Origin: Vanilla planifolia
Lineage: Eukaryota; Streptophyta; Magnoliopsida; Asparagales; Orchidaceae
Direction of reading: 5' to 3'
Length of the DNA stretch: 64,000 nucleotides
Assembly: GCA_023846275.1 (NCBI GenBank)
Contig: CM043868.1
Span: forward strand, 19,873,755 to 19,937,754
The notes beneath the pieces were generated by a model. The model was not told the origin of the DNA and did no database searches. It saw only the letters and a program-made list of their open reading frames with translations. This document shows positions 37,914 through 49,124 of this stretch, one piece after another. Numbering within the stretch: position 1 is the first letter of the stretch; every line of letters begins with the position of its first letter. The position numbers were made by a program, and so were the translations under genes.

Positions 37914-39733
37914 ATGGAGTACGACAGAATTGGCCCGTCCGACTCCACTCGCTCCATATCCCACCAACTATACGCGGCCGAGTACCGTCACCGTCAGCTC
38001 CGCCGCCGGCGCTTCTTCGTACTAACCCTTTCCTCCTTCCTTTTCCTGCTAATACTGGCCTCATCCGTGGCAGCTCTCCTCCGTAGCAACAAGCAATCTG
38101 ATCGGAGCACAACCAAAGCACTCTTCCACACCTGCGAGCTGACGCGTCACTCGGCACTGTGCCGTAGCTCGCTGCAGAAATTCCCGGGCGTAGCCAACGC
38201 CAGCCAGCGCGACCTCGTTCATATATCACTTAACGTAACCCTTCACCGCGTTGGTGCAGCGTTCTACGGGGCGTCGGCCATGGCTAGCATGCCCATGGAC
38301 CCGCGGACCCGCTCGGCCTACGAGGACTGTATGGAGCTACTCGACGATTCCGTCGACCAGCTCTCACAATCCCTTCTCACCGTCTCCCGCGTCAGCGCCG
38401 GTGGGACGAGCCACGAGGACGTGGTCACCTGGCTCAGCGCTGCGCTTACCAACCACGATACCTGTACGGAGGGTCTGGATGGCATATCCAACGTCAACGT
38501 CCGGCAGCAAATGGGAGGGCATCTGAAGGATCTCTCGGAGCTCATCAGCAACAGCCTCGCCATTTTTTCCGCCGCTGGAAGGAGCCAGGAGTTCGCTGGC
38601 GTTCCCATCCAGAATCGCAAGAAGCGCAGACTCCAGTCTTCAGGGGATGAGTTTCCGTTCTGGGTGAATCCAAACGATCGGAAGCTTCTTCAGATGCCAG
38701 CGCCGTCGATTCAAGCCGACTTCATTGTCTCGCAAGACGGGAACGGCACTCACAAGTCAATCGCCGACGCCGTTAAGGCCGCGCCAGAAGGAAGCTCACG
38801 ACGCATAATCATCTATGTGAAAGCCGGGCGATACGATGAGAACATCAAAGTCTCGCGGAAAAAGATAAACCTAATGTTCATCGGCGATGGTAAGGTTAAG
38901 ACAATAATCGCCGGATCCCGCAGCATCTACGACAACTATACTACCTTCCATACAGCTACCTTTGGTATGATTGTTTATTACGCATTTAATCAAACATTTA
39001 ACGTCCATACAGAACTCATCATACTCTGTTTGCAGCCGCAACTGGTGCCGGGTTCATAATGAGGGATATGACAATCGAGAACTGGGCGGGACCATGGAAG
39101 CATCAGGCAGTGGCGCTGCGTATTGGAGCAGACCATGCGGTGGTCTACCGTTGCAACATAATCGGCTACCAAGATACCCTTTACGTGCATTCGCAGCGGC
39201 AGTTCTTTCGCGAATGTGACATCTATGGCACCGTCGACTTCATCTTCGGCAACGCCGCCGTTGTGCTGCAAAAGTGCGGGCTTTGGTCTCGCAAGCCACT
39301 CCCGATGCAGAAGATCACCATCACTGCTCAGAATCGCAAGGATCCGAACCAGAACACTGGCATTTCCATCCACAATTGCATGATCCTGTCATCAAGCGAC
39401 CTCAACACGGCAAATTCGACCTACCAGACCTTCCTCGGTCGGCCATGGAAGCTCTACTCGAGAGTGGTTTACATGATGTCATACATGGGAGGCCACATTG
39501 AGCCGAGGGGATGGTTGGAGTGGAATGACACGTTCGCTCTTGACACGCTCTACTACGGCGAGTACATGAACTCCGGGCCCGGCGCCGCCGTGGCGAAGAG
39601 GGTGCAGTGGCCGGGATACAGGGTGATCACGTTGCCTGAGGAAGCAAGCAAGTTCACCGTCGCCAATTTCATTTATGGCTCCTCGTGGTTGCCTTCCACC
39701 GGCGTCGCCTTCGTCGCCGGACTCTCTTATTAA
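37914..39733 (+). CDS. Pectinesterase with N-terminal inhibitor (pro) domain, two exons
   Basis: Exon 1 is 37914-38964 and exon 2 is 39036-39733, with a 71-bp GT-AG intron in phase 1. Together they give 582 residues, the usual length of type-I plant PMEs. A basic N-terminus precedes a signal anchor (about residues 34-56). The PMEI-like pro region has conserved cysteines (about 74, 83, 139, 184). The processing motif RKLL is at 256-259. The catalytic domain starts near 268 and has Q374, Q396, D397 (general acid/base), D418 (nucleophile), R486 and W488, with exactly the spacing of characterised plant PMEs. It removes methyl esters from homogalacturonan in the wall, and the pro region keeps it inactive in the secretory pathway. 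Overall similarity recalls the Arabidopsis PME51 type (moderately sure). The GC-rich exons contrast with the AT-rich flanks. Confidence 0.95.
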
Positions 39734-40578
39734 AAAAAAAAAAAAACTTGAAAATTTACCCGTTTTCGTTGCTGTGATAATTCAGTACATATTTATTATT
39801 CTCGAACGAAGTCATTAAATGAACCTGTGAAATTTTTGAATTGTACATTCTAATGGCGTTCTTCTGTCTGGGCATCCTCTTCTCTAATTGTCCTTGGTTA
39901 AGCTCCTTAACCTTCTTTAACAGTTGAGTTTATCTTTGTTACACTCAAATTTTTAGTATTTTTTTTAATATTTATTAATAAATTTAAAGAAGAAAAATAA
40001 AAATAAAAATAAAATTACATGTTCTATTCCTTCCAACTAAGGCCTAATTTTGCTTAATATCTTTTAAATTAGCTTTTAGAAATCCCTTATTTTAAAGCAA
40101 ACAAGTAAAGTAGAATATAAAAAGGAAAAAAAAAAACCTTTTCTCATGGAACCACATAATAGAAAGTGGAAGAAAGGTGTCGGTGGTGGAAAGGTAGCAG
40201 AAGTGCGAAAGTTTATATTATCTATAAATGCTTTGGTACCGTTCGAGGCTGCAGACTGCGTGCAGCGGGCCAACTTTCTGCTGCGGTTGATAAATAAACA
40301 AAAAATGTCATCAATCTACTATACAACTTGAGTGTTGTTTAAAAAATCATTTTACTCGATTCTTTATGAAGTACCTAAAATAATCTTTTTAACACTCAGA
40401 TTTATTTTATTAATTATTAATTACTCTTCACAACAAAACCCATGTGCAGCAAAAATTAATCTGATAGGGAAATGCTTAGCGACGGGTACATCTGTCATTC
40501 AATTTCTTTAAAAAAATTTAAAATTTTCTGTTATAAATATCTTTTTCTGAAATTGAAGTTATAATTTATATTTATGAA

Positions 40579-40580
<2 letters not shown>

Positions 40581-40629
<49 letters not shown>
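40581..40629. repeat. (AT)n microsatellite
   Basis: About 24 AT units. Confidence 0.95.
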
Positions 40630-40631
<2 letters not shown>

Positions 40632-40877
40632 AATAAAAAAACATCTATCTGAAATTTATTGTCCGCTGATAACGCGTCTACCACGCGGGCCTTTGTGGCG
40701 TCTTTTCGTGATATCAATTATTTCTCTGTAAAGAGAACAGCAAATGTGAAGCTGTCCTCCACTTCATCTTAATGCGTGTGTTTGAGAAAAAAAATTGCAA
40801 ATACAACAGTAAATATAGAAATCCGAATAAATATTTACTTGTCGGTTGCATAATATATTATTCTGTTAAAGGATAAT

Positions 40878-40878
<1 letters not shown>

Positions 40879-40909
<31 letters not shown>

Positions 40910-40912
40910 ATA
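40879..40912 (+). repeat. (AAAT)n microsatellite
   Basis: About eight tetranucleotide units. Confidence 0.9.
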
Positions 40913-43380
40913 CGTGATAAAAACTCTTTTGGGGATGCCACGAAGTTTCCCAAGATGCTACGTGTCGATAGATGGCAAATGCAAAACGACAAAGCGTGTC
41001 GGTAATAATAGTTTTCTATGAAAATTCTTGATTTTGATATAAAAATTTTTACAAAAGATTTTTTAAACATTTTTTTAAATATTCTCTCTAGCAATTTTAG
41101 GTCGACAAAAATAAGTTCATTAATAATTGATAAAAAAAAAAATAAATAAAATTCGACTTTGAGTTTAATTTATTTAATAAGATTGACCTATTCAAGAATT
41201 TTTCGTACATGAGAGTAAACTTTCTCTCCAAAAGACTACATTATCAATGTTTTTAAGTTTTGTATGATGAACATGTTTTGAAAATTGTTATTTTATTATA
41301 ACTTAAAAATTATTAAAGAATTATAAATAAATTTGATTTTTTTTTTGTATCATATAATTATTTTATAAAAATATATTTTTAATTCTGTTAATTGTGTAGA
41401 GTTTTTCAAAGAAATATCCTTGATTTTATCATTATGAGTCAAGTGGGCTTATCATTTTCAGAACTCCATTTTAAAAATTTCCATCAAAGCTCTTAGTAAT
41501 ATAATATAATTTTGAACAATTTTTCTTAGTAATATAAATTAGAACAAAGAAAATGACATCCATTTATGCATACAACATGTTCCAAAGGTAATGACATTTA
41601 TAACATCTTAAAAACTAGATGTATCCTAGATTTGTTTATGCAATATCTTCATTTTTTTTTGTATCAATCTCAATGATACTTTTGTTTTTCTTTTCAAATA
41701 AATATATTTTTTAAAAACTTATACTCACGTGTGAGTGCTATATTAATTAACCAATTTTTTTTTTAATTTCAATTCAATTATTTGTTCTTTACAATTGCTC
41801 CTTTTATGTTAGCATGGTATTTGATTAGTCATTCTTTAATTTTTTTAATCCACAAGCCTCCATTATTCTTGACCATTTCATCTAGGTCTTCCTCCCTAGT
41901 AAGATTAGCTGCATCATTATCCCTTTAATTAGGCTCCTTGTTATTGTCTAGATATTTTGTCAAAATCTTAGTTGTACCTAATTTTCAATGAGTTCGATCA
42001 CATCTTTCATTCTATCATACAGCGTTTTGCTCCTTCTTAAGCAATTTAAAACAATTAATTACTTTTACATATTATTAAAATCAAAATATTGTAATTAATG
42101 AAAATATTGCAAGAAATGAGTTCTTTTAAGCCTTGCTGGTGCAAAACATGATATTTGCATCTATTTCAACCAAAGTTGTCAGATCATAATGAAATTGAAA
42201 TTCTCTTATGAAGAGCATGGGATATTGGCAAGTTGATGACAAGAAATTTTGGGAAAGGAACAGGAATAAAAGGATAAAATATTAAATGATAGAATTTTTA
42301 GGGTTCCCATTGTTTGGAAGCATCACACTTGGAGGCAAATTATTGTTTTAGGTACTATGAGGAAATCCTTTCAAAGGAAACATGTCAGAAATCTTGTTTA
42401 AGCATGGTAGCTTGTTGGGCTCTTTGCGAGGGTCATGTAATAGGTTTATTACCTATATATGAATATTACGTTAGCTATTTATCTTTTCTACATCTACAAA
42501 AATGTTAGTAACATGCACCTTTCAATTCTGTTGTACTTTATGGAGTATCAATTTACTTTAAGAACCATGTAGCAATGCAGGATTTTTCTTCATATTCTTT
42601 TGTCATTTGTTGGGTCACTCTCTTTGTCACACTATTTCCTGATTGATATAAAATTGGTTTCCCTTGCAGATGCATTTACTTATTATATTAGCTTACTGTT
42701 TTTGGTTTGTTATCTCATGATCATCTTCCTCAACCAAAAAGCAATATATATATATATATAGAGAACTAGCACTCATACACATGCTCAAGACCAATTTAGG
42801 CTTCAATGTTTACGTATCAACTTAAATTCCACTACTCATGTCATGTCAAATTACAAACTAAAAACTATATTTGCTATGTTATTCATTGTTCATGCACAGT
42901 GAATGAAAAGCCCACTTAGTTCAGCAGGATTGGGCCAACAGAATTCCGGTCTACGAGTCCGCATCCTTTTCAGATGAAAACTTCTTATCCACTAAAAAGA
43001 CAAATTAAATGCTTCAGGTTTGACCGTCCAAAATATAAGAAAAAGAGTTTAGAAACAAATAATTTTTTTATAATTCACGTAAATAACTTTTAAAAATCAA
43101 TTTTATAATCATGATATTCATCATCATTATACAGAAAAAAATAGCAGACGAAGAAAACATATTCAAATGTGCGAAACTAAAGTAATATAATGAGCCGCAT
43201 GCATGCCGGACAAAATGACTGAAATTAGCTACGGAAAAGCTCACAAACACAACGGCATGTTTTTTTTTTTTTTTTTTTTGTCCTTTTTAAGTTAAATTAT
43301 TTCATAATAATTCCTACCGTTCTGCCTTTCTTTTTCCGGGGAATTTTTCAAGAAGCCGCTGATATGATTCCGACCGGTGA

Positions 43381-43956
43381 TCAGCACCGGAATCCAACAA
43401 CCGACCCGTTGGCACCAGAGACGCCGATTCGGCATAGGGCATCCACCTCGATGTGGTGTGTGAAATACATCAGAACCCTAACCCTACCCTTCACGATCAT
43501 CGAAGATTCTAGCTCCAGTATCCCGTTCGGCGCGTCTTCCAAAACCCGGAACGATTCAACGGGGAAGCTCGCCGACATGTATAACGTCTGGCCACCGGTG
43601 ACCTCTCCAGCGGGGATGTACATGAACCCTACCTGACCACCGCCGTACAACACCTGCAGCGAGCTACCGTAGTGGGAGAATGCAGCGTGGTTGGGGTTTC
43701 GCACGGCGGCATATTCCGCAAAGTAGAAGCTGGCCGTTCCATTGACGAAGGAGAAGTGCGGGAGCTGAAAAGCGGAGATGTTGATCTCTGGTTCGCGCGG
43801 TCGGAAGAGGACGAATAAAGTCACCGTGAGGCCGACGGCTGCAAGGATGATGAAACCGGCGGCCAGGGCGCAGGATGCTATTATCGTTCCGCTAACGCCA
43901 CGGCGGTCGTTGGGTTTGCACTGAGGCAGCTTACAATGCTTGTCAAACTGGTCCAT
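43381..43956 (-). CDS. NDR1/HIN1-like (LEA_2 domain) membrane protein
   Basis: A single exon of 191 residues. I chose the ATG at 43956 (MDQFDKHC...). The frame is open further upstream, but that part is translated from a CT microsatellite and has no ATG. A short polar N-terminus with Cys and Arg (KPNDRRG) precedes one hydrophobic segment (about residues 22-49), then the family signature FRPREPEINISAF and a LEA_2 beta-sandwich with NPN followed by a Tyr/Ser-rich strand, ending in a Cys-rich tail. Two likely N-glycosylation sites (NIS, NGT) lie on the predicted outer side. NHL proteins sit in the plasma membrane and are linked to defence and stress signalling. The family member cannot be fixed from sequence alone. 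The neighbouring PI4K gene lies upstream on the same strand. Confidence 0.85.
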   Translation of the reverse strand: MDQFDKHCKLPQCKPNDRRGVSGTIIASCALAAGFIILAAVGLTVTLFVLFRPREPEINISAFQLPHFSFVNGTASFYFAEYAAVRNPNHAAFSHYGSSLQVLYGGGQVGFMYIPAGEVTGGQTLYMSASFPVESFRVLEDAPNGILELESSMIVKGRVRVLMYFTHHIEVDALCRIGVSGANGSVVGFRC

Positions 43957-43990
43957 GGTAAGCAGCGATCGCAATGGATCGGTATCCTGT

Positions 43991-44010
43991 CCTCTCTCTC
44001 TCTCTCCTCT
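43991..44010 (+). repeat. (CT)n tract in the NHL leader
   Basis: Short CT microsatellite. On the gene strand it is a GA tract between the candidate TATA element and the ATG, a common plant 5' UTR feature. Confidence 0.7.
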
Positions 44011-44044
44011 GACACACACTATTAAAGCTATAGCTCTGTCTTCG

Positions 44045-44050
44045 CTTATA
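44045..44050 (-). promoter_or_regulatory. Candidate TATA box of the NHL gene
   Basis: TATAAG on the - strand, about 90 bases upstream of the ATG at 43956. A reasonable position, but the match to TATAAA is imperfect. Confidence 0.35.
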
Positions 44051-44797
44051 GCTTTCTTTTTGTCCGTTCAAATTGGTCAGCGGAACAGATGAGTGGCATC
44101 TGAATGAAGAGGGAAACACATTTTGATGGCCAAATATGTTGTATAAGGTGGGTAGGATCGTATGTTTGTCTTTGATGTCTATTATTTATAAACTTACATT
44201 ATTAAATTATTAGAAATCCCGCTAAAGACGTATTAAATGCAACTAAGACACACACTGAACAAATGAATCCTGAAATCGGGTGGACGTCACGAAAAAACAG
44301 CGTTTCTTCTTCGCTGCCTTGGTTTATTGAATTCGATCACCCATTCCTCTTGTAACAACTTTTTTGTGACCACTTACTTTCATCACTTGATTGACAAGAC
44401 ATTGACAGTTTGTTGCGCTAAAGAAGAATCTAACGTGTGCTATTGTCAGGCTGCTTCAGAAAAGCAATTAGAACAAAGCAAGTTATTTGAAATTGTCTCT
44501 GCAAATATTAAAGAACTTTCAATTCTCGAAGCACACATCAGCCAGAAGCAGGAAGTAGACACAAGAAAACCTGATCGTAGAAAATATAGAAACAAGGGCA
44601 TACGCCATATTCCCATACAATTAACTAGTAACAGAAACTACTACTACAAGAGTAGGAACATTTGCCTGAAAGAGCATCTCCCGTCCCTTCGGATGATCAC
44701 TACAGACCAACTCATACCTATTAAAAAATGCAGTGGGGCTTCGCCGGGTAAAATTAGTGCAAGCCCATGCACCGAGTCCATCACACAAGGAGACCAT
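44051..44797. other. Intergenic: NHL promoter side and distal 3' flank of PI4K
   Basis: No gene is recognised. The + strand has a long stop-free frame (44327-44845), but it starts without an ATG, ends in a poly(T)-encoded Phe run and matches no family. Confidence 0.45.
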
Positions 44798-44802
44798 CCC
44801 CA

Positions 44803-44835
<33 letters not shown>

Positions 44836-44848
44836 CCCCACATAAAGG
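44798..44848 (-). mobile_element. Poly(A)-only retroposition footprint: T25 framed by a 13-bp direct repeat
   Basis: CCCCACATAAAGG at 44798-44810, then 25 T (44811-44835), then CCCCACATAAAGG again at 44836-44848. A perfect 13-bp duplication around a pure homopolymer is what target-primed reverse transcription leaves when only the poly(A) tail is copied. It lies 73 bases past the PI4K stop, so within its likely 3' UTR. Confidence 0.7.
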
Positions 44849-44920
44849 TTCTATATGCAACAAGAGCTGTTTATATCATACACTATACATACACACACAT
44901 GACGAGTATCATCCTCCGTT

Positions 44921-47900
44921 CTATTTGACCATTTGGTCAAGATAACGATCCATGATATAGGAAATTGCTTCCAGGAAAGCAGTCTCACTGGTGCCCGGAA
45001 GAACGGCATCCTTTGCTTCGCGAACCATTTCCTCGACCTTGGATTCCTTCTTCACAGTCTCCCGACACAAGATATTTCCTATTTGATAAGGTGTGAGCCC
45101 CTTCGCTGCTCCTTTCTTAAGCAGCATGGTGGAAACGCTAAGAGTTCGACAACAGGCGAGCGAAGGCTCCCAACCGTAGAATTTGAGGAGGGCGATGTCC
45201 TCCTCCGCATCCAGTGATTTTATGTAATCCAGCGTTCTTGAACTAAAGGCCTGGCGGGCTTGGGGCCAAAAAAGCCAGTCGAAGGTGCAATCCTCAAACT
45301 GCAAAGCCGTTATAGAAAAAATGACAACTTTATAACCAAACTAACAATATGGTATTTCATAAGAACATTAGACGGTCAGAAGTAACTCTATTTGCTGCAA
45401 ATAATAAAATACATATGTCGACATCTCGCTTGTATAAGTGGCCCTCGGATATAAGTAAATAAGTTGCTAGGAAGATCCTTTAAAAATTTTCCCCGCAGTG
45501 TCACAATTTTGGTATGCTAGGGTCAGTTAAACTAGTCTAGCACCTCCTTTCAGTAAGCAGATTTCTTGGGTATTAAAAATGTTCTGATTACCTGTTCTTT
45601 ATAAACAAAACAACTACCCTTGCCCTACATAAATCTGCATCAAACTCTGAGGTTCTTTCACTTGCTTTGACAAATATTAGGTTTGGAAAACGGAGATGTA
45701 ATACAAGTAAAAAATGTTTTCCAGAAATTTGAAAAAAATGGTGCTTACACTATTCCAAAAACAAACTTGGAAAACAAAAAAAATTCCAACTGAATCAAGT
45801 TGTTTTAATCCAAAATGAAAAAAAATAAAATAAAATAAAAAATAAGCAAACTCAAAATGCAAAAAAATAAAAAATAATCCAATATGATGTAACCCACCAG
45901 AGGAAAAACAATACTTCTAAACAAAACAACACCAAGCGTTATAGTCACAAATGCAGTAAGCCACTAAAACAAACGAGAGGCCAAGCAGAAATTTAGCAGT
46001 TCGAAAATGACCGCAATAAGGAAAACTTGAGAAGAATACTTTGATAGAAAATAATGTTTTTTTTTTTTTTTGTGAAAAACTTATTATGGTCAAACAGTTT
46101 GCACAGTGTTATGTAGGGCACCAATAACACTAATATTTTTTTTTTTTTTTTTTTTACTGAAACAATATCTTTCAGCTGATGATAATGCATAACCATAAGA
46201 ATATTAAGTATGTTAAGATAAATGAATCAAATAGGAGTTCAAATTGGACCTAACGTATCCATAGATAGACACCCAATATCCATGACACTTAAGTCTTATG
46301 ACTTCACACTAAGTTGTGAAAAACTTTTTATGATGGTCTAACAGTTGGAATTCTGTTAGCTATGGAACCACTTATTATATGGAAAGAGAAAAGCTATATA
46401 ATAATAGATTGACATATGCAGTACTACTCAAGTAAGAAATTTTTCATTAGTCCAAAACTAATACTAGAAGTCTTAAAAAAATATATCTTTCTGCTAATGA
46501 GAATGCACAATCATAGAAAATAATCAATATACTCATAAGTGGATACCTAAAAACCTAGAAGCTTAATCTTTATAAGTAAATGTTACGCTATTTATATATC
46601 AATGCTTCAAAATTATCCTTGATTTATAATATCAAACTAAATTTAATCTTACTTATACTCAGAAAAGAAAATATTCAACAAGATGCAGAGATTATTTCAA
46701 ACTAATGGCCTGGTTAGGAAAACTATCACTACTCATAGAACAACGAATTATATAAGAACCTCGGAAGAAAAAACAAAATGGAACTGCAAATATAGATTGC
46801 TAACTTCTAAACAATATAGGCTACAAAAGGTAATTAGTATAAAACAAATTAAAAAAGCAAACGTCACACAGAAAACTATGCTCACATTCTCTGGTAAACA
46901 GTAACCATGGTCAATGGGAACCAGAGTAATCTGGCCCTGTTCTCCCTCCCTGCAAAACAGGATATTTCCAGCATGGCGATCTGCATTAGCCATCCTTAAA
47001 TCTAGAACAGCTATCTTGTGCACCTCCTCAACCGGAAATGCCCCAGGTCCTATATCTTCACAGCTTCCGGAGTTCTTAACAAACATCTGTAGTGAACCAA
47101 TCTTTAAATCATTTACTCCAAACATATCACCAGTATGCAAGCACCGCACCATGACCGTTGGGGGCACCCCAGAGAAGCCAATTTCATCAGACATAAAACT
47201 CCGACGACCACTTACCGGATGGTCTATGATATAAGCTGCGACTTCTCTCAAAGCCCCCTCTCCTACTCGTGTCCCCCTTTTGAGCCCCTCACCGTCCAAA
47301 GAAAGGGGAAGACCACGAGGATTATTCTCAGCCATTGGCTCCTCATCAGTTGGCTTGAATACTGCAAGATAATTATGACCTGACCTATCCTGCATAAAGT
47401 AAGCTCCGCCTGAACCTTCTGAAGACATGACTGGATTGTTTTTCTTCTCTAACCCAACATATGTGGAATAAATCAGACCCTCTAGCAAAGGAGAGAGCTT
47501 GACCTTGGGATTAACAATTACCGGCTCAATCAAAGGCTGTATGTTCGATGATTCCGTAGCATCTACCTTTGGACCATCATCTATCTTCGTCCGTTCGGCG
47601 ATGGGAACACCAATTGACCACTCAAAGTCGTTATCAATAGATTTAGCCCTAAATTTAACCGATTTCTGAATCAACAAATGGATCACAGTTTCAGTATTCT
47701 TGCTGATGTCATTAATCAACAACTGATCATCCAGCTCCTCTCCATCACATATGAGCTTCTGGCTTTGAATATCCACAAAATCTGCACCCTTAATTGCAAT
47801 CTGATCCTTGATGTAAGCAACATTTCGACTCCGTTCCAGTTGGAACTCAAACTTCTTTCCACAAGTGGTATTTACAGTGATGTATCTGAGATCAGAGAGC

Positions 47901-48220
47901 CGGATAACAAGATGAAGGACATTCCCATCAGAGATGCCATAATCCCGGACGCGACAATCGTTCCTGGCCAGCTCCCGTCCATCAAATACTAGTTTCTGGT
48001 TCTTGACAACGAAACCTCTGCAGCTCTGAACTCGAAGCTTGACGGAGGCAATCGATTCAGAATCAAAAACTCTCATTGGGATCACAGATGAGTCAGAAAC
48101 TGCGAGGTAGATCAGGATGGAGTCATCCAAGTAATGCAAAAACTGGTTGTATTCAATGCGAACGTGAGAGAGGACAGGATCCTCCCTGATGTGGCTAAGA
48201 GCAATGGCGGCAGATGACAT
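44921..48220 (-). CDS. Phosphatidylinositol 4-kinase gamma (type II, ubiquitin-like domains)
   Basis: Exon 1 is 48220-46886 (445 codons) and exon 2 is 45298-44921 (125 residues plus stop), joined in phase 0 across a 1.59-kb intron with GT...AG borders. Total 570 residues. Two ubiquitin-like domains (about 34-109 and 111-185) precede a PI3/4-kinase fold: GSGGAYFM (269-276), the probable ATP-binding K289 in AVFKP, the catalytic loop DRHAGN (414-419) and the metal-binding D437 in IDHGYCLPEN. Exon 2 supplies the C-lobe (LDAEEDIALLKFYGWEPS, then RTLSVSTMLLKKG). Plant members with two UBLs (UBDK-gamma type) are reported to act on proteins as well as, or instead of, lipids, so I do not assert lipid activity. 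The start at 48220 is the first ATG of the exon with a family-like N-terminus. Confidence 0.93.
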
Positions 48221-48359
48221 CTTGCAAAGCTAAAGACCAGATCGATGTACGCAAGATCTATTGAAGATTATAAAAGCATCTATCTTATTCCATCGAACCA
48301 CACACTCCACCAAAATCGAAGGGAGACGCCCTTCTAATTGAGTCAAATAGGCTCCAAAC

Positions 48360-48884
48360 CTACAAGAACAAGGATAAAGAAGGTGATCACGATTAATTTT
48401 TTAAGAAAAAAGAAAAAGCAAAATCAATAAAATGATCTAGCTAGGAAAACATGGAAATGAATGATGACAACATAAATTTAACAGAACAAGAAAGAAATCC
48501 TAAAACCAGCAAGAATATGAATCTGGAATCAAAGAAAGCAGAAGGAATACTGTTTCTCACCGGAAGGGAATAACCAGGGGAAAAGAACGTTGAAAATCTT
48601 CAGCCGCTGTATCAAAGAGCAACCAGCCACCACAATTTGCCCAGCCTTCCGCTCGATTGAAACAATATTCCCCCACACCGGCTCTCCTTCTTGCCAAATG
48701 CCTTGAAGATCAGAGAACTGGTCACTACCTCTTGGCTATTATAACAGAAGAGCTCGATGGCAAAACAAAGGGGAGACGCGGTGTTATAAAAGGCGCGGAG
48801 AGGTACCTGGGCATTGACGACGTTTGATGACGAGACGGCCGTTCCGAAACGGAGCAGCTTGCATGGAAATTTAGGAGAGGACAT
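48360..48884 (-). promoter_or_regulatory. Probable spliced 5' leader of the PI4K gene, with an upstream ORF
   Basis: On the gene strand a good donor (CCCAG|GTACCT, exon end 48807) and a good acceptor (TTGTTCTTGTAG|GT, exon start 48359) bracket a 447-bp AT-richer stretch, so the leader is probably spliced upstream of the ATG at 48220. An ATG at 48884 opens a frame that crosses this junction and closes after about 50 codons, before the main start, which would make it a spliced uORF. Without transcript data, a separate short gene starting at 48884 cannot be excluded. Confidence 0.4.
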
Positions 48885-49041
48885 TAAGCGGAAAAATTCT
48901 AAAATTTCTCTCTTATCTGTGGTGATAAATTATTAAGGTTAGAACTCCGCTTACAAAAATCTCATTTACAAACTGTCGGTGAACAATGTTGTGTTTGTTT
49001 TTGACAATTATAATTGTAATAAGGTTCTATTATTTTTTTTA

Positions 49042-49052
49042 AAACTATAATT
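49042..49052. repeat. Candidate target-site duplication, left copy (LINE-B)
   Basis: AAACTATAATT immediately before the poly(T) run that is the tail of the minus-strand element, identical to 55835-55845. Confidence 0.6.
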
Positions 49053-49124
49053 TTTTTTTTGAAGTGGATATAAATATATTATATCAAAAGTGGCAAAGCC
49101 ATACAAGACTCACAAGAAGGATCC

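Larger units (their letters stand above)
39734..43380. other. Intergenic spacer between the pectinesterase and NHL genes
   Basis: AT-rich, with microsatellites at 40581-40629 and 40879-40912 and a poly(T) run at 43260-43279, about 100 bases past the NHL stop. No gene is recognised. A patch at about 40660-40760 is less AT-rich but shows no open frame. The bases after 39733 include an A14 run and are presumably the pectinesterase 3' UTR. Confidence 0.5.

Noticed and set aside
42900-42980. tRNA-like string (TTAGTTCAGCAGG ... TACGAGTCC)
   Set aside because: The D-arm resemblance is real, but I could not form an acceptor stem or a proper T-loop, so no tRNA call.
44327-44845. 172-codon open frame on the + strand
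   Set aside because: It starts at TTG, ends in a poly(T)-encoded Phe run, lies antisense to the PI4K 3' region and matches no family I know.
48784-48793. TATAAAA on the + strand near the PI4K leader
   Set aside because: No gene follows on the + strand before LINE-B, and the motif lies inside the probable leader intron of the minus-strand gene.
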